Notes: generated by a model not told the origin, from the letters alone. A DNA stretch of 64,000 nt from Thalassotalea hakodatensis (GCF_030295995.1 NZ_AP027365.1:3070066-3134065), one strand, 5' to 3'. Counted from the first letter of the stretch, positions 37,205 through 48,358 are shown. Numbers and translations are program-made.

Positions 37205-38428
37205 TTAACCGCCGAAATCATCTAACATGATATTTTCGTCTTCCACACCAAGATCTTGCAACATGTGAATAACCGCTGCATTCATCATTGGTGGACCACA
37301 CATGTAATATTCACAGTCTTCAGGAGCTTCATGATCTTTTAAGTATTGTTCATACAATACATTATGAATAAAGCCTGTTAAGCCATCCCAATCATCTTCA
37401 GGCTGTGGATCTGACAGGGCAACATGCCATTCAAAATTATCATTTTCAGACGCTAACATGTTGTAGTCATCTTCGTAGAACATTTCACGAAGTGAGCGTG
37501 CACCATACCAGAAGGTCATTTTACGTTTTGATTTAAGACGTTTTAACTGATCAAAAATGTGTGAACGCATTGGCGCCATACCAGCACCACCACCAATAAA
37601 GACCATTTCAGCATCAGTATCTTTAGCGAAGAACTCACCAAATGGACCTGAAATTGTTACTTTATCGCCAGCCTTCAAATTGAAGATAAATGATGACATT
37701 TTACCCGCAGGTAAATGTAACTTACCAGGAGGTGGCGTAGCAATACGCACATTCAGCATGATAATGCCTTCTTCCTCTGGGTAGTTCGCCATCGAGTAGG
37801 CACGTAATGTAGGTTCATCAACTTTTGATTCAACATCAAAAAAGCCAAAATGTTCCCAATCACCACGATACTGATCTTCTATATCAAAATCTTTGTATTT
37901 AACATGATGTGCAGGAGCTTCAATTTGAATATAACCGCCAGCACGAAATGGTACTGACTGACCATCAGGAATTTTAAGCTTTAATTCTTTGATGAATGTT
38001 GCTTTGTTATCATTTGAGATAACTTCACATTCCCATTGTTGAACACCAAAAATTTCGTCTTCTAGTTCAATGTCTAAATCTTGCTTTACAGCAACCTGAC
38101 ATGCTAAACGACAACCATCTTTTGCTTCACGTTTAGTAATATGGCCTTGTTCCGTTGGCAAGATATCACCGCCACCAGAATGAATGTCTACTCGACACTG
38201 ACCACATGTACCACCGCCGCCACACGCTGACGGGATAAATATACCTTGATCGGCTAACACACCTAATAACTTGCCACCGGCAGGAGCCGTAACAGCTTTA
38301 TCAGGGTCGCCATTAATTGAAATGGTTACATTTCCTGTTGAAACTAACTTAGATTTGGCAAATAAAATTACCAAAACAAGTGCAACAACAATTGCTGTAA
38401 ACATCGATACGCCGAGAATAATTTCCAT
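37205..38428 (-). CDS. nqrF: Na+-NQR subunit F
   Basis: 407 residues. NqrF takes electrons from NADH. It has an N-terminal membrane helix (about 4-24), a 2Fe-2S ferredoxin domain with [10 protein letters not shown] and a distant GCRLAC, a FAD-binding domain with RAYSMANYP, and a NADH-binding domain with [12 protein letters not shown] ending in the aromatic-free tail LDDFGG. The length equals the V. cholerae protein (408). It is the last of six co-directional nqr genes, 62 bp after nqrE. Confidence 0.97.
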   Translation of the reverse strand: MEIILGVSMFTAIVVALVLVILFAKSKLVSTGNVTISINGDPDKAVTAPAGGKLLGVLADQGIFIPSACGGGGTCGQCRVDIHSGGGDILPTEQGHITKREAKDGCRLACQVAVKQDLDIELEDEIFGVQQWECEVISNDNKATFIKELKLKIPDGQSVPFRAGGYIQIEAPAHHVKYKDFDIEDQYRGDWEHFGFFDVESKVDEPTLRAYSMANYPEEEGIIMLNVRIATPPPGKLHLPAGKMSSFIFNLKAGDKVTISGPFGEFFAKDTDAEMVFIGGGAGMAPMRSHIFDQLKRLKSKRKMTFWYGARSLREMFYEDDYNMLASENDNFEWHVALSDPQPEDDWDGLTGFIHNVLYEQYLKDHEAPEDCEYYMCGPPMMNAAVIHMLQDLGVEDENIMLDDFGG

Positions 38429-38490
38429 CGACTTTTCCTTAGCACTTATCTTGAGAAAGCAAGCAGAACTTACTTTCTACGTTAATCTTA

Positions 38491-39114
38491 TTATAACGAA
38501 ATACCACCGAAAGAAAGAAAGCCAAACGCCATCAATCCTGCAGTAATAAACGTAATACCCAATCCTTTAAGGCCATCTGGTACATCAGAATACTTCATTT
38601 TTTCACGAAGACCTGCAAGTAAGATGATAGCCAATGCCCAACCAACACCTGAGCCAACTCCGTAAATAAGTGACTCCGTTAATGTATAGTTACGAGCAAC
38701 CATAAATGCTACCGCACCGAAAATTGCACAGTTAACTGTGATTAACGGTAAAAATATACCCAATGCGTTGTATAGCGGTGGGAAATATTTATCTAGTACC
38801 ATTTCAAGGATCTGTACTAACGCAGCGATTACGCCGATAAAGGTAATAAAAGATAAAAAGCTTAAATCAACTGATTCAGCTGGATCAGTGATCCCTAATA
38901 CGCTATCTAATGCACCCGGCGCTAAAATCGCTTGGTAAATAACTTGGTTAGCAGGTACTGCGATACCAAGTACAACAATAACCGCTACACCCAAACCTAT
39001 CGCCGTACTGACTTTTTTAGATACGGCTAAGAATGTACACATCCCTAAAAAGAAGGTTAACGCGATGTTTTCGATAAAAATCGATTTAACAAATAAACTT
39101 ATGTAATGTTCCAT
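38491..39114 (-). CDS. nqrE: Na+-NQR subunit E
   Basis: 207 residues with six membrane helices in the inverted topology shared with NqrD and RnfA. A Cys in [11 protein letters not shown] and another in [11 protein letters not shown] fit the two half-helix cysteines that hold the intramembrane iron centre. It lies 5 bp after nqrD. Confidence 0.96.
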   Translation of the reverse strand: MEHYISLFVKSIFIENIALTFFLGMCTFLAVSKKVSTAIGLGVAVIVVLGIAVPANQVIYQAILAPGALDSVLGITDPAESVDLSFLSFITFIGVIAALVQILEMVLDKYFPPLYNALGIFLPLITVNCAIFGAVAFMVARNYTLTESLIYGVGSGVGWALAIILLAGLREKMKYSDVPDGLKGLGITFITAGLMAFGFLSFGGISL

Positions 39115-39119
39115 CGTGA

Positions 39120-39743
39120 TTAGTCCTTCTCAACTTGAGCTGGTTTCCATTGGCGAATCGCCCAAATGATAAAACCAATGATAAAGAATGAGCTAAATGG
39201 CAATACTAATACACCGTTTGCTTGGTACCAACCACCATTTTGAATTAATGGTAATATTTCCATTCCAAACAAGGTACCAAAACCGAATAACTCGCGGAAG
39301 AAAGCAACAACAAGAAGAATAAAGCCATACCCTAAACCGTTACCAATACCATCTAAAAAGCTAACACCTGGCTTTTCTTTCATGGCGAACGCTTCAGCTC
39401 TACCCATAACAATACAGTTAGTAATGATCAAGCCAATATATACTGATAGCTCTTTCGATAATTGATATGAAAACGCTTTAAGCACTTGGTCAACAACAAT
39501 TACCAACGACGCAATAATTGCCATTTGTACGATAATACGCACACTTGATGGAATTTGATTTCGAATAATCGAAATAAACAAGTTAGAAAAACCCGTAACA
39601 ATAACTACCGCAATTGTCATTACTAGGGCATTAGTCATTGAACTTGTTACAGCTAATGCTGAACAAATCCCTAATACTTGTAAGGCAATCGGGTTATTAT
39701 CTACAATCGGTTTTGTTAAAACACTTTTGTTATCAGCAGACAT
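39120..39743 (-). CDS. nqrD: Na+-NQR subunit D
   Basis: 207 residues, six membrane helices. Half-helix cysteines occur in [15 protein letters not shown] and [18 protein letters not shown]; these pair with those of NqrE for the iron centre. The start overlaps the nqrC stop by one base (TAATG), so translation is likely linked. Confidence 0.96.
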   Translation of the reverse strand: MSADNKSVLTKPIVDNNPIALQVLGICSALAVTSSMTNALVMTIAVVIVTGFSNLFISIIRNQIPSSVRIIVQMAIIASLVIVVDQVLKAFSYQLSKELSVYIGLIITNCIVMGRAEAFAMKEKPGVSFLDGIGNGLGYGFILLVVAFFRELFGFGTLFGMEILPLIQNGGWYQANGVLVLPFSSFFIIGFIIWAIRQWKPAQVEKD

Positions 39744-40522
39744 TATTTAACCTCCTGAGTACGAAATTTAGTAATGAAAGGCTTATAACCTTTTTCACCA
39801 AACCAAAATTGCAACGTACGTGTAACACCGTTACTTGTTAGCGTAGCACCTGACAGGGCATCAACGCCATGTTCATTGCTTGCTTTCGCACCGCCTTTAA
39901 CAAGTTCTATCGCAACGTTACCCGCTTCATCGTAAATTTTCTTACCTGGCCATTTAGCAATCCACTTGGGGTTTATAACTTCTGCCCCTAAGCCAGGAGT
40001 TTCCTTATGGTCTGAATAAATAAGATTTCTTACCGTATTTAAATCTGACTTTAAGCCAACATAACCATACATTAAGTCCCATAAACCAGAACCTACGATA
40101 GGTAAGACAACCGTTTCAATTTCACCTGCACCATTGCTCACTAAGTAAACAACGGCAGTGTGTGAACGACGATTAATGCCCGCAATATCTTCTTCAAGAT
40201 CTGACGACTTTTCAGGATCACGAGCGTTACGACGTTCATCAAATAATTTCGGGTTGCCTTCAATAAACTCACCTGAGTCTAAGTCAATCATTTTCGCATC
40301 AACAAATTGCTCAAAGGTCGATTGAATTGACGCTTTTGTGCCATCTGTCATTGACAAAATATCTGCTGCTTGCAAAATTTTTGTTTGTTGATCAAATAGT
40401 TTATTTTCTACTTGTAGAGGCTTTAATTGAACCGCTGAAATTGATACTAATGCAGCACATGCTAAACATACTGCAATAACAAATCCAAGCGTTTTACCAA
40501 ATGTTTCTTTTTTAGCTGACAC
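39743..40522 (-). CDS. nqrC: Na+-NQR subunit C
   Basis: 259 residues. One N-terminal membrane helix ([19 protein letters not shown]) and a periplasmic FMN-binding domain with [10 protein letters not shown], whose Thr (T227) is the covalent FMN site made by ApbE. I chose GTG at 40522 because GGAGG stands 7 bases before it; an in-frame TTG at 40528 lies only one base from the same ribosome site and is excluded. The start therefore overlaps the nqrB 3' end by 11 bp. Confidence 0.95.
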   Translation of the reverse strand: MSAKKETFGKTLGFVIAVCLACAALVSISAVQLKPLQVENKLFDQQTKILQAADILSMTDGTKASIQSTFEQFVDAKMIDLDSGEFIEGNPKLFDERRNARDPEKSSDLEEDIAGINRRSHTAVVYLVSNGAGEIETVVLPIVGSGLWDLMYGYVGLKSDLNTVRNLIYSDHKETPGLGAEVINPKWIAKWPGKKIYDEAGNVAIELVKGGAKASNEHGVDALSGATLTSNGVTRTLQFWFGEKGYKPFITKFRTQEVK

Positions 40523-41714
40523 GTGCAAGCCTCCGTTTCACATTCGATTGAACGACAAAATAGTCGAATAATGGTGCGAATAAATTAGCAAATAATATCG
40601 CTAACATCATACCTTCTGGGAATGCTGGGTTCACAACACGTACAAGCACTACCATGATGCCGACTAAGGCACCAAAAGCGTACTTACCAGTATTGGTAAA
40701 TGAAGCTGATACAGGGTCTGTCGCCATAAACATCATACCGAAGGCAAAACCACCGAGTACAAAATGCCAATACCATGGCATAGCAAACATCGGGTTAGTA
40801 TCGCTACCAATCATATTAAATAGATAAGACGTTAACACCATACCTAAAAATACACCCAAGACAATTCGCCACGAAGCTATACCTTTATAGAGGATATAAG
40901 CACCACCGAGTAAAATACAGAATGTAGATACTTCACCAACAGAGCCTGGGATATAACCCCAAAATGCGTTCCACCAGCTGGCATCTAATGCATAGCTAAG
41001 TTGGCCTGAAGCAGCAGCACTTAACGCTGTAGCTCCTGAGAAACCATCAACCGCTACCCACACTGCATCACCAGAAATTTCTAACGGATAAGCAAAGAAT
41101 AAAAACGCACGACCCGCTAAAGCAGGGTTCAAGAAGTTTTTACCTGTACCACCGAAGATTTCTTTTGCCACAACAACACCAAAAGTGATGCCGATAGCAA
41201 CTTGCCATAATGGAATTGATGCAGGAAGAATCAATGCAAATAAAATAGATGAAACAAAGAAGCCTTCATTTACTTCATGCTTACGTACAGCCGCAAATAA
41301 TACTTCCCAAAAACCACCTACCGCAAAGGTAACCGCATAAATAGGAAGGAAAAAACATGCGCCGTAAAGCATCATCGCAAACCAGCCAGCGTCAGCTGAA
41401 AGTTCACCACCTAGCATTTGGAATAAACCAACCTGCCAAGAATCAGGTAAAGCGTAACCAGCAGCTAATGCTTCAGTCGCTTGGAAACCAATGTTGTACA
41501 TACCAAAAAACATGGCAGGAAACACCGCTAACCACACTGTGATCATAATACGCTTCAAGTCAATGCTATCACGTACGTGCGTTTTACCTTTAGTCACATA
41601 ACCAGGTGTAAATAAACCTGTTGCTACCGCTTCATATAAAGCGAACCATTTTTCATGTTTGCCGCCTTTTTCAAAATGCGGCTCGATATCTTCAATAAAC
41701 TTTTGCAAGCCCAT
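40512..41714 (-). CDS. nqrB: Na+-NQR subunit B
   Basis: 400 residues, polytopic. It carries covalent FMN on the Thr of DGFSGATAL (T229), riboflavin and the ubiquinone site, and forms much of the Na+ path. [24 protein letters not shown] and [17 protein letters not shown] are conserved loops. It lies 2 bp after nqrA. Confidence 0.97.
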   Translation of the reverse strand: MGLQKFIEDIEPHFEKGGKHEKWFALYEAVATGLFTPGYVTKGKTHVRDSIDLKRIMITVWLAVFPAMFFGMYNIGFQATEALAAGYALPDSWQVGLFQMLGGELSADAGWFAMMLYGACFFLPIYAVTFAVGGFWEVLFAAVRKHEVNEGFFVSSILFALILPASIPLWQVAIGITFGVVVAKEIFGGTGKNFLNPALAGRAFLFFAYPLEISGDAVWVAVDGFSGATALSAAASGQLSYALDASWWNAFWGYIPGSVGEVSTFCILLGGAYILYKGIASWRIVLGVFLGMVLTSYLFNMIGSDTNPMFAMPWYWHFVLGGFAFGMMFMATDPVSASFTNTGKYAFGALVGIMVVLVRVVNPAFPEGMMLAILFANLFAPLFDYFVVQSNVKRRLARVS

Positions 41715-41716
41715 GA

Positions 41717-43066
41717 CTAACCTTCCTTCTCTATTGTGGTTAGACAGTCACGAAGTAATACGCCGTAGTCTGTTTTGCCTGGGCAAACAAACGTACATAA
41801 CGCTAAATCTTCTTCGTCTAGCTCTAGAGCACCAAGTTGCTGAGCGCCATCGGTATCTCCAGCACATAAATCACGTAATAACACGGTAGGGAGTACATCT
41901 AACGGCATCACACGCTCATAGTTACCAATAGGTACCATGGCACGTGGGCTACCATTAGTTGTTGTTGTCATGTTAAATAATTTACTTGGAAAAAGATGAG
42001 ACATGTAAGCTCGAGTCACCGAAAATTTATTCGGTCCTGGGTACATGTAACCCATAAACTCTTTCTCACGGCCTTCTTTTAATATCGCAATTTGTGTGTG
42101 ATAACGCCCCAAATAAGCATGAACGCCAGCAGCTTCACAACCTTGCAATACAGAACCAGAAATTACGCGTAATTCAACATCATTAGTTTCATTAGCAATA
42201 AGCTGTTCTGTGCTTGCGCCAGTAAGTGTACGAACTAATCTTGGATTCTTTGCTTCTGGACCAGCAATCGAAACAACACGTGTTGCATCAATTTCACCGG
42301 TAGTAAATAATTTACCGTAAGCAATAACATCTTGGTAACCAATGTGCCATACAATGCTTTCAGCACCGACTGGTGACAAGAAATGAATATGGGTACCTAC
42401 TAAACCAGCAGGATGTTTACCTGAAAATTCATTTACTTCTTCATTACCTGTTGTTGGGATACTTGCATTAGGTGCTTTAGAAACAAACACTTTACCTTCT
42501 GTTAAACGGCTTAATACCGTTAAACCGTGTTTAAAGGCTTCGCTTTGTTCATTAATGATCACTTCAGGATCTGCAGCTAACGGATTAGTATCCATTGCGC
42601 TAATGAAAATAGCTTTTGGGGTGGAGTCTATCGCTGGAATTTTACTATATGGACGCGTTCTAAGTGCGGTCCATAAACCAGAATTAACCAAGTTGCTAAC
42701 AACATCTTCACGGTTAATGGTGGCTAAATCAGATTCAGCATATTTAGCGAATGTTTCTTGTTCGTTACTATCTGACTCTTCATTGAGAGTGATAACAACA
42801 GACTGTAACACACGCTTTTCACCACGATTGATTTCTGTTACTACACCTGCAGCTTGAGCTGTGAATTTAACGCCAGCATTCTTTTTGTCTTCAAAAAGCG
42901 CTTGACCTTTTTTAACACGATCACCCACTTTAACAAACATGGTTGGTCGCATACCCACATACTCTTCACCGAGTGTCGCAACGCTTTTGATGGACGGACC
43001 ATCATGGATTACTTGCTGGGGAGCACCTTGAACAGGAACATCCAGACCTTTTTTTATTGTAATCAT
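41717..43066 (-). CDS. nqrA: Na+-NQR subunit A
   Basis: 449 residues (V. cholerae 446), the cytoplasmic quinone-proximal subunit. [36 protein letters not shown] and the C-terminal [15 protein letters not shown] are family hallmarks. I chose ATG at 43066 because the homologous proteins begin MITIKKGLD; the frame extends 16 codons upstream. It is the first gene of the nqr operon. Confidence 0.96.
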   Translation of the reverse strand: MITIKKGLDVPVQGAPQQVIHDGPSIKSVATLGEEYVGMRPTMFVKVGDRVKKGQALFEDKKNAGVKFTAQAAGVVTEINRGEKRVLQSVVITLNEESDSNEQETFAKYAESDLATINREDVVSNLVNSGLWTALRTRPYSKIPAIDSTPKAIFISAMDTNPLAADPEVIINEQSEAFKHGLTVLSRLTEGKVFVSKAPNASIPTTGNEEVNEFSGKHPAGLVGTHIHFLSPVGAESIVWHIGYQDVIAYGKLFTTGEIDATRVVSIAGPEAKNPRLVRTLTGASTEQLIANETNDVELRVISGSVLQGCEAAGVHAYLGRYHTQIAILKEGREKEFMGYMYPGPNKFSVTRAYMSHLFPSKLFNMTTTTNGSPRAMVPIGNYERVMPLDVLPTVLLRDLCAGDTDGAQQLGALELDEEDLALCTFVCPGKTDYGVLLRDCLTTIEKEG

Positions 43067-43372
43067 AAACACTTGCACTACTTTGACGGGAGTAAAAATC
43101 AGCCGATTTCTCACCTAAGTACTTTTAAATCAAAACCTTAAAGTAATTAAGTGAGAAAACATTTGATTTCAGTGTATTTCAGTAGAAAAGCTCTTTATTA
43201 ACATTACGCTAACAAAAAGTATCTACCGGCTCTTAAGTTAAAAATATTCTGGCACGAATTTTAGCATAATTTTAGAGAATTGCGCCATTATCCTGTAACA
43301 CTTTCTGTATTATTTTTACGACTTTGCTGTTTTTTTAGACTAATCACTCGATTTTAATAATCTTACAAAAAC
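43067..43372. other. nqrA upstream region
   Basis: These 306 bp should hold the nqr promoter. The stretch is AT-rich. I see no gene, RNA gene or convincing operator in it. Confidence 0.4.
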
Positions 43373-43409
43373 AAAAAAGAGCAATGTTATAAAATCATTG
43401 CTCTTTTTT
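43373..43409 (-). terminator. fabV terminator
   Basis: AAAAAAGAGCAATG (43373-43386) pairs with CATTGCTCTTTTTT (43396-43409) around a 9-base loop. On the minus strand it follows the fabV stop by 28 bp and ends in a T-run. It also has a T-run on the plus strand. Confidence 0.92.
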
Positions 43410-43437
43410 TACATCAATAGTTATAAGTTAGTAATTT

Positions 43438-44628
43438 TTACACTAAATTATTTATCTCTGTCACTGGACTAAGGTCCGCTTCATAGTCAACACCAGCAAC
43501 ATTAAAACCAAATAACTTTAAAAACTCATTATGGTAGCTTTCATAATCCGTAAGTTCATCAATGGTATCGCTGTCAACAGAATCCCAAATCGTTTGAACA
43601 CGTTCTTGTACGCTATCTTCAAGCTCTTTATAATTTTGGCTTAAGCGACCAGCTTCATCAAAACGCGGTGTATTACTATATAAGTTTTCATTAAATAATG
43701 ATTGAATTTGTTCAATACAGCCTTGATAGGTACCATCGCTTTTCATCACTTTAAACATTGCTGAAATATAAAGTGGCATAATTGGTATCGCAGAACTTGC
43801 TTGCGTAACTACCGCATTTAATGAGGTAACATAGGCTTGGCCTGAAATATTTTCCGTTGACGCTTTAATCGCACTTGCTGCGCGATCAAGATCTTCTTTT
43901 GCACGACCAATTGTTGCATGGCCATAAATTGGCCAGGTTAATTTTTTACCTATATAAGTGTAAGCAGTTGTTTTAAAGCCCTTTGCTAAAACGTCTGCTT
44001 CTTGTAACGCCTTGATCCATAACTCCCAATCAGCACCGCCCATAACATCAACAGTACCTTGAATTTCTTCTTCGGTAGCTTGTTCAACACTGACCGAGTC
44101 AATGATGCGCTTAGACGTATTTAAATTTTTGGTAGTCACGCTTTGACCAATAGGCTTTAACGTAGAGGAATACACTTCACCTGTATCAGGATCTGTACGA
44201 CGTGGAGAAGCTAAGCTGTATATGATCAAATCTACTTGGCCAAGTTCTTCTTTGATAACATCAATCGCTTTCGCTTTCAGCTCATGGGAAAAGGCATCGC
44301 CATTAATATTTTTTGACCACAATCCTGCTGCATCAGCAGCTTTTTGAAACGCTGAAGTATTATACCAACCCGCTGAGGCTGTTTTTCTATCTGTAGGTGC
44401 TTTCTCAAAGAAAATACCTAAGGTTTTTGCGCCACAGCCGAAAGCAGCCGTGATACGAGATGCCAATCCATAACCGGTGGATGCCCCAATCACTAACACA
44501 TTTTTAGGTTTGTTTTCCGGTTGAGGTTGGCTTTTTACATATGCTATTTGTTCATTAACATGAGCTTCACACCCTGCTGGGTGTGCATTTGTACAGATGA
44601 AGCCACGGATTTTAGGTTTGATGACCAT
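43438..44628 (-). CDS. fabV: Enoyl-ACP reductase FabV
   Basis: 396 residues. FabV reduces enoyl-ACP with NADH in fatty acid synthesis and is naturally triclosan-resistant in other species. MVIKPKIRGFICTNAHPAGC is the family start; the NADH site is VLVIGASTGYGLASRI; the catalytic Tyr-X8-Lys is YGHATIGRAK. I chose ATG at 44628, with AAAGG 7 bases upstream. It is single, between the nqr operon and the TRAP genes, with terminators on both sides. Confidence 0.96.
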   Translation of the reverse strand: MVIKPKIRGFICTNAHPAGCEAHVNEQIAYVKSQPQPENKPKNVLVIGASTGYGLASRITAAFGCGAKTLGIFFEKAPTDRKTASAGWYNTSAFQKAADAAGLWSKNINGDAFSHELKAKAIDVIKEELGQVDLIIYSLASPRRTDPDTGEVYSSTLKPIGQSVTTKNLNTSKRIIDSVSVEQATEEEIQGTVDVMGGADWELWIKALQEADVLAKGFKTTAYTYIGKKLTWPIYGHATIGRAKEDLDRAASAIKASTENISGQAYVTSLNAVVTQASSAIPIMPLYISAMFKVMKSDGTYQGCIEQIQSLFNENLYSNTPRFDEAGRLSQNYKELEDSVQERVQTIWDSVDSDTIDELTDYESYHNEFLKLFGFNVAGVDYEADLSPVTEINNLV

Positions 44629-44707
44629 ATAAACGCCTTTCGTGTTGTTCTTACTAAATTGCCGCATAGTGTACCCTTGTTATTAAAATAAGAGGTACGA
44701 GCAGTTG

Positions 44708-44732
44708 AAAAAAACGCTTGCAACGCAAGCGT
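44708..44732 (-). terminator. dctQMP terminator
   Basis: ACGCTTGC (44714-44721) pairs perfectly with GCAAGCGT (44725-44732) around a 3-base loop; on the minus strand it is followed by TTTTTTT. It lies 18 bp after the dctP stop. Confidence 0.9.
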
Positions 44733-44750
44733 CATGATTAAAATTATGAT

Positions 44751-45848
44751 TTAACGATTTTCATAATAGGCTTTCATTGTTAAATCGTTATATTGGCGCG
44801 CATTGGCTAAAAACTCACTATACGACGCCCATACCTTTGCAAATGTTTCATCAGCATTGGCTTTTTCTTCGATCACTTCTTTGGTGTAACTTTTTAACGC
44901 TAACATAACATCAGCAGGAAATTGTTTTACTTGCACATTATGTTTATTAATGAGTGTTTGTAACGCATTATTATTACGGGCGTTGTATTCATCAAGCATG
45001 TTTTGATTGACGGCACGTGCGGCGACTTCAACAATTTTCTGTAGGTCCTCTGGTAATGAGTTTAGCGCCTTTTCATTGACTAAAAACTCTAAATTTGTGC
45101 CCGTTTCATGCCATACAGATGAATAGTAATACTCCGCCGCTTGGTGAAAACCAAACGCTAAATCGTTATATGGGCCAACCCATTCTGACGCATCAATCGC
45201 ACCACTTTGTAAAGAAGAAAATATTTCGCCACCCGTCAAATTAACAGGAATAGCACCTGCGCGTTTTAAAACTTCGCCACCTAGACCAGGGATACGCATT
45301 TTTAAGCCTTTAAGATCTTCAACGCTGTTGATTTCTTTTTTAAACCAACCCGCAAATTGCGCCCCTGAATTTCCACCCGCCATAGGTACTACACCGAATG
45401 GTTTGTATAATGCTTGCCACATTTCAAGGCCACCACCAAAGTGTAGCCAAGCATTAAACTCTGTGGCGGTCATACCAAAGGGGATAGCACTAAAAATAGG
45501 TGCCGCTGACATTTTACCTTTCCAATAATATGCACCACTGTGCCCCATTTCGGCTGTACCTTGAGAAACCGCATCAAAGACTTCAAAACCAGGTACAAGC
45601 TCTCCAGCACCATACACTTTTACCGTCAATCGACCTGCACTCATTTCATTGACATACTTAGCAAATGTTTCAGGGCCTAATCCTAAACCGGGAAAGTTTT
45701 TCGGCCAAGAAGTTACCAATTTCCATTGATATTGCTTTTGCGGTTGTGCATTCGCATTGGTATCTTGCTTTTGTTCGCTGTTACAACCCACTAAGGCTGC
45801 GAATGCTAAACATCCTACAAGCCACTTTTTAATCATGTTTATTGTCAT
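44751..45848 (-). CDS. dctP: TRAP transporter substrate-binding protein DctP
   Basis: 365 residues with a signal ending in a lipobox (FAALVGC), so it is probably membrane-tethered, unlike most soluble DctP proteins. The binding domain KLVTSWPKNFPGLG...GHSGAYYWKGK...MRIPGLGGEVLKRAGAIPV...ASEWVGPYND resembles the 2-oxo-acid or lactate binding TRAP group (TakP-like), in which a cation helps bind the carboxylate; this is an inference from remembered motifs. I chose ATG at 45848 because AAAGGAAAGG precedes it. It is the last gene of dctQMP. Confidence 0.9.
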   Translation of the reverse strand: MTINMIKKWLVGCLAFAALVGCNSEQKQDTNANAQPQKQYQWKLVTSWPKNFPGLGLGPETFAKYVNEMSAGRLTVKVYGAGELVPGFEVFDAVSQGTAEMGHSGAYYWKGKMSAAPIFSAIPFGMTATEFNAWLHFGGGLEMWQALYKPFGVVPMAGGNSGAQFAGWFKKEINSVEDLKGLKMRIPGLGGEVLKRAGAIPVNLTGGEIFSSLQSGAIDASEWVGPYNDLAFGFHQAAEYYYSSVWHETGTNLEFLVNEKALNSLPEDLQKIVEVAARAVNQNMLDEYNARNNNALQTLINKHNVQVKQFPADVMLALKSYTKEVIEEKANADETFAKVWASYSEFLANARQYNDLTMKAYYENR

Positions 45849-45871
45849 TGGTTTTCCTTTCCTTTTTATTA

Positions 45872-47257
45872 TTAACCATAAATTTTTTCCGGTAACCATG
45901 TTACTAATTCAGGCCACTGCGCCAACACCATCAATAGTATCAACTGTATAATGATAAAGGGAATAACACCTTTGTATATTGAAGCAGTTTTCACCGCAGA
46001 TGATGCTACGCCCCTTAAATAAAATAAAGCAAAACCAAACGGGGGCGTCAAAAAAGAGGTTTGTAAGTTGATGGCAATCATGATCCCTAACCAAAGCGGA
46101 TCTACCCCCATCGATAGTAAAATGGGTGCAACAATGGGCACAACAACAAACGTGATCTCAATGAAATCAAGAATAAAGCCGAGCAAGAAGATAATCGCCA
46201 TCACAATGATAATTGCGCCAACTACGCCACCTGGCATCTGTTGAAAAAAACTATGAACGAGATCTTCACCACCAAAACCACGAAACACTAAGGAAAATAA
46301 ACTAGCACCGATAAAAATTAAAAATACCATTGAGGTAATTTTTAAGCTGCTATCCATCACCGCTTTTAAATTAATCAATGTTAATTGTCTCTGCCATAGC
46401 GCTAACAAAATTGAGCCTGTTGCACCAACTCCTGCTGCTTCAGTTGGCGTGGCAAAACCTAATAAAATAGAGCCTAGCACTGCAACAATCAGCAATAAAG
46501 GTGGGATCAATGCTGAAAACATTAACTCAATAATTGAGCGTTCCTGTTTAATATCTTTGATATCTTGCACGGTTAAACTCGGCACTTGTTCAGGTTTAAT
46601 CACTGAATATATGACACAGTAAAGTAAGTACATGCTAACTAATATCAGTCCTGGTATTACTGCACCAGCAAATAAATCCCCTACTGAAACGGTTTCTGGG
46701 CTAAATATGCCCATATTCAACTGTGCCTGTTGATAGGCGCTTGATAACACATCACCTAATAACACTAAGGCAATTGAAGGTGGAATAATCTGTCCTAATG
46801 TACCCGTTGCACAAATAATTCCCGTTGAAAATTGTGGGCTATAACCACGTTTAAGCATGGTAGGTAATGATAATAACCCCATAGTTACTACTGTTGCACC
46901 GACAATACCGGTGCTTGCAGCAAGTAACATTCCCACTAGTGTTACTGAAATCCCTAAACCACCTTTAAAACGCCCTAATAAAATCGACATGGCATTCAGT
47001 AGATTTTCAGCAATTTTTGCCCGTTCAAGCATGGCTCCCATAAAAACAAAGAGTGGAACCGCTAATAACGTTTGATTATTGATCACCCCAAAAATACGGT
47101 TTGGCAATGCGTTCAAGAAACCCGCTTCAAAAACCCCAACGCTCCAACCAATACCTGCAAAAATTAACGAGGTACCAGCCAAGGTTAACGCCACCGGGTA
47201 ACCAAATAACAACACAATACAAACAACAAGAAACATCACTAAAGACAAATATTCCAT
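45872..47257 (-). CDS. dctM: TRAP transporter large permease DctM
   Basis: 461 residues with about 12 membrane helices. It is the ion-coupled transport subunit. Conserved parts are PLFVFMGAMLERAKIAENLL, GIVGATVVTMGLLSLPTMLKRGY, GTLGQIIPPSI and FATPTEAAGVGATGSI. Its start overlaps the dctQ stop by one base (TAATG), and dctP starts 23 bp after its stop. TRAP transporters of this kind are usually driven by Na+, which fits the sodium pumps in this window. Confidence 0.95.
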   Translation of the reverse strand: MEYLSLVMFLVVCIVLLFGYPVALTLAGTSLIFAGIGWSVGVFEAGFLNALPNRIFGVINNQTLLAVPLFVFMGAMLERAKIAENLLNAMSILLGRFKGGLGISVTLVGMLLAASTGIVGATVVTMGLLSLPTMLKRGYSPQFSTGIICATGTLGQIIPPSIALVLLGDVLSSAYQQAQLNMGIFSPETVSVGDLFAGAVIPGLILVSMYLLYCVIYSVIKPEQVPSLTVQDIKDIKQERSIIELMFSALIPPLLLIVAVLGSILLGFATPTEAAGVGATGSILLALWQRQLTLINLKAVMDSSLKITSMVFLIFIGASLFSLVFRGFGGEDLVHSFFQQMPGGVVGAIIIVMAIIFLLGFILDFIEITFVVVPIVAPILLSMGVDPLWLGIMIAINLQTSFLTPPFGFALFYLRGVASSAVKTASIYKGVIPFIIIQLILLMVLAQWPELVTWLPEKIYG

Positions 47258-47781
47258 TATTTGTGCTCCTGACTTTCTTGTATTTGCTTAAGGCTTCTGA
47301 GTAACTCGGCAATACCTTGAATACCTAATGTTAAGGCAAGCAATATTAATAATGATTTACTTAAAAAGACAAATGGCAAGCCGCCGGCTTCGCCTGAAGC
47401 TTCTAATATTCGCCAAGACGTTGCTACGTAATCCCAACTGATCACTGCAATGGTAATACACACAGGCAACAACAATAACAGGCTGCCAAAAAAGTTGACG
47501 TGGGCTTTATTTCTCGGCGAAAATTTTTGATAAAAAATATCAACACGAACATGTCCATCATGTTTTAACGTATAAGCTGCTCCCAGCATAAAGGCAAAAC
47601 CATGAAAATACAGCACGGATTCTTGCATGGCTATCCAGCCAATATTGAAACCATACCGCAATATAACAATGGTAAACGTGAGTAACACCATGATTAAGGA
47701 AAACCAGGAAATAATACGGCCAGTATATTCAGTAAAAGTATCGAGATGTTTAACAAAAGATTCTAGTTTAGACACAGACAT
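47257..47781 (-). CDS. dctQ: TRAP transporter small permease DctQ
   Basis: 174 residues with four membrane helices, the DctQ pattern. ILRYGFNIGWIAMQESVLYFHGFAF and AAYTLKHDGHVRVDIFYQKF are typical of the family. I list the ATG at 47781; an in-frame TTG at 47790 is the alternative, and neither has a good ribosome site. It is the first gene of dctQMP. Confidence 0.92.
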   Translation of the reverse strand: MSVSKLESFVKHLDTFTEYTGRIISWFSLIMVLLTFTIVILRYGFNIGWIAMQESVLYFHGFAFMLGAAYTLKHDGHVRVDIFYQKFSPRNKAHVNFFGSLLLLLPVCITIAVISWDYVATSWRILEASGEAGGLPFVFLSKSLLILLALTLGIQGIAELLRSLKQIQESQEHK

Positions 47782-47846
47782 ATTAGTCAATAATTTTTCT
47801 TATTTTTGTACGTTACAGCTTAGCAAGCTTTTTCATCGCAGGAAAC

Positions 47847-47879
47847 AAAAAAGCCATAAGATAACATCACCTTATGGCT
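47847..47879 (-). terminator. bolA terminator
   Basis: AGCCATAAG (47852-47860) pairs perfectly with CTTATGGCT (47871-47879); on the minus strand it is followed by a T-run. It lies 24 bp after the bolA stop and isolates bolA from dctQ. Confidence 0.88.
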
Positions 47880-47903
47880 CTATTGGAATAACAGCTACAT
47901 AAA

Positions 47904-48233
47904 TTAGATACGCTGCTCTTTTTTACTGCCGCCTAAACACTTTGGTGATAGCGGCGTGTTATCGGCATAATATTCTAGCCATTCTTTTTCAGTATATGTA
48001 TGCAATGCTAATGCGTGAATGTGCTCAGATAACTCTTCTGATAGCGTCGCGTTCACTGCTCTATGACGTTTAATTAACCGCTCTCCTTCAAAAGATTTAG
48101 AAACGATAATAACTTTAAAGTGTGATTCACTGCCGGGTGCTACATTATGTTGGTGACTTTCATTAACAACATCTAAGTGAATGGGAGAAAATGCCGACAA
48201 GAGTTTTTCTTCAATGACAACTTCGATACTCAT
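47904..48233 (-). CDS. bolA: BolA family protein
   Basis: 109 residues. The BolA/IbaG fold is visible: IEEKLLSAFSPIHLDVVNES, HFKVIIVSKSFEGERLIKRHRAVN and the conserved His in HIHALALHTYTEKEW. BolA proteins work with monothiol glutaredoxins in Fe-S metabolism and affect envelope genes. AAGGGA lies 6 bases before ATG. In E. coli bolA lies next to yajG-ampG; here those genes are about 5.5 kb away beyond other genes. Confidence 0.93.
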   Translation of the reverse strand: MSIEVVIEEKLLSAFSPIHLDVVNESHQHNVAPGSESHFKVIIVSKSFEGERLIKRHRAVNATLSEELSEHIHALALHTYTEKEWLEYYADNTPLSPKCLGGSKKEQRI

Positions 48234-48285
48234 AAAATTCCCTTGTTATTTTTCATCATGCTCAGGCTTAAGTTTAGTTAGCCAT

Positions 48286-48321
48286 GATAATTTAGCCATC
48301 TATCTAGATGGCTAAATTATC
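48286..48321. repeat. 17-bp perfect inverted repeat
   Basis: GATAATTTAGCCATCTA (48286-48302) is followed, after 2 bases, by its exact complement (48305-48321). It lies between the alkB-like gene and bolA. There is no T-tract, so it may be a processing or stalling hairpin, a repeat element or a weak terminator. Confidence 0.6.
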
Positions 48322-48358
48322 GCTTAAAACACTAACTCTTTGCTAGTAAAACTAAAAT

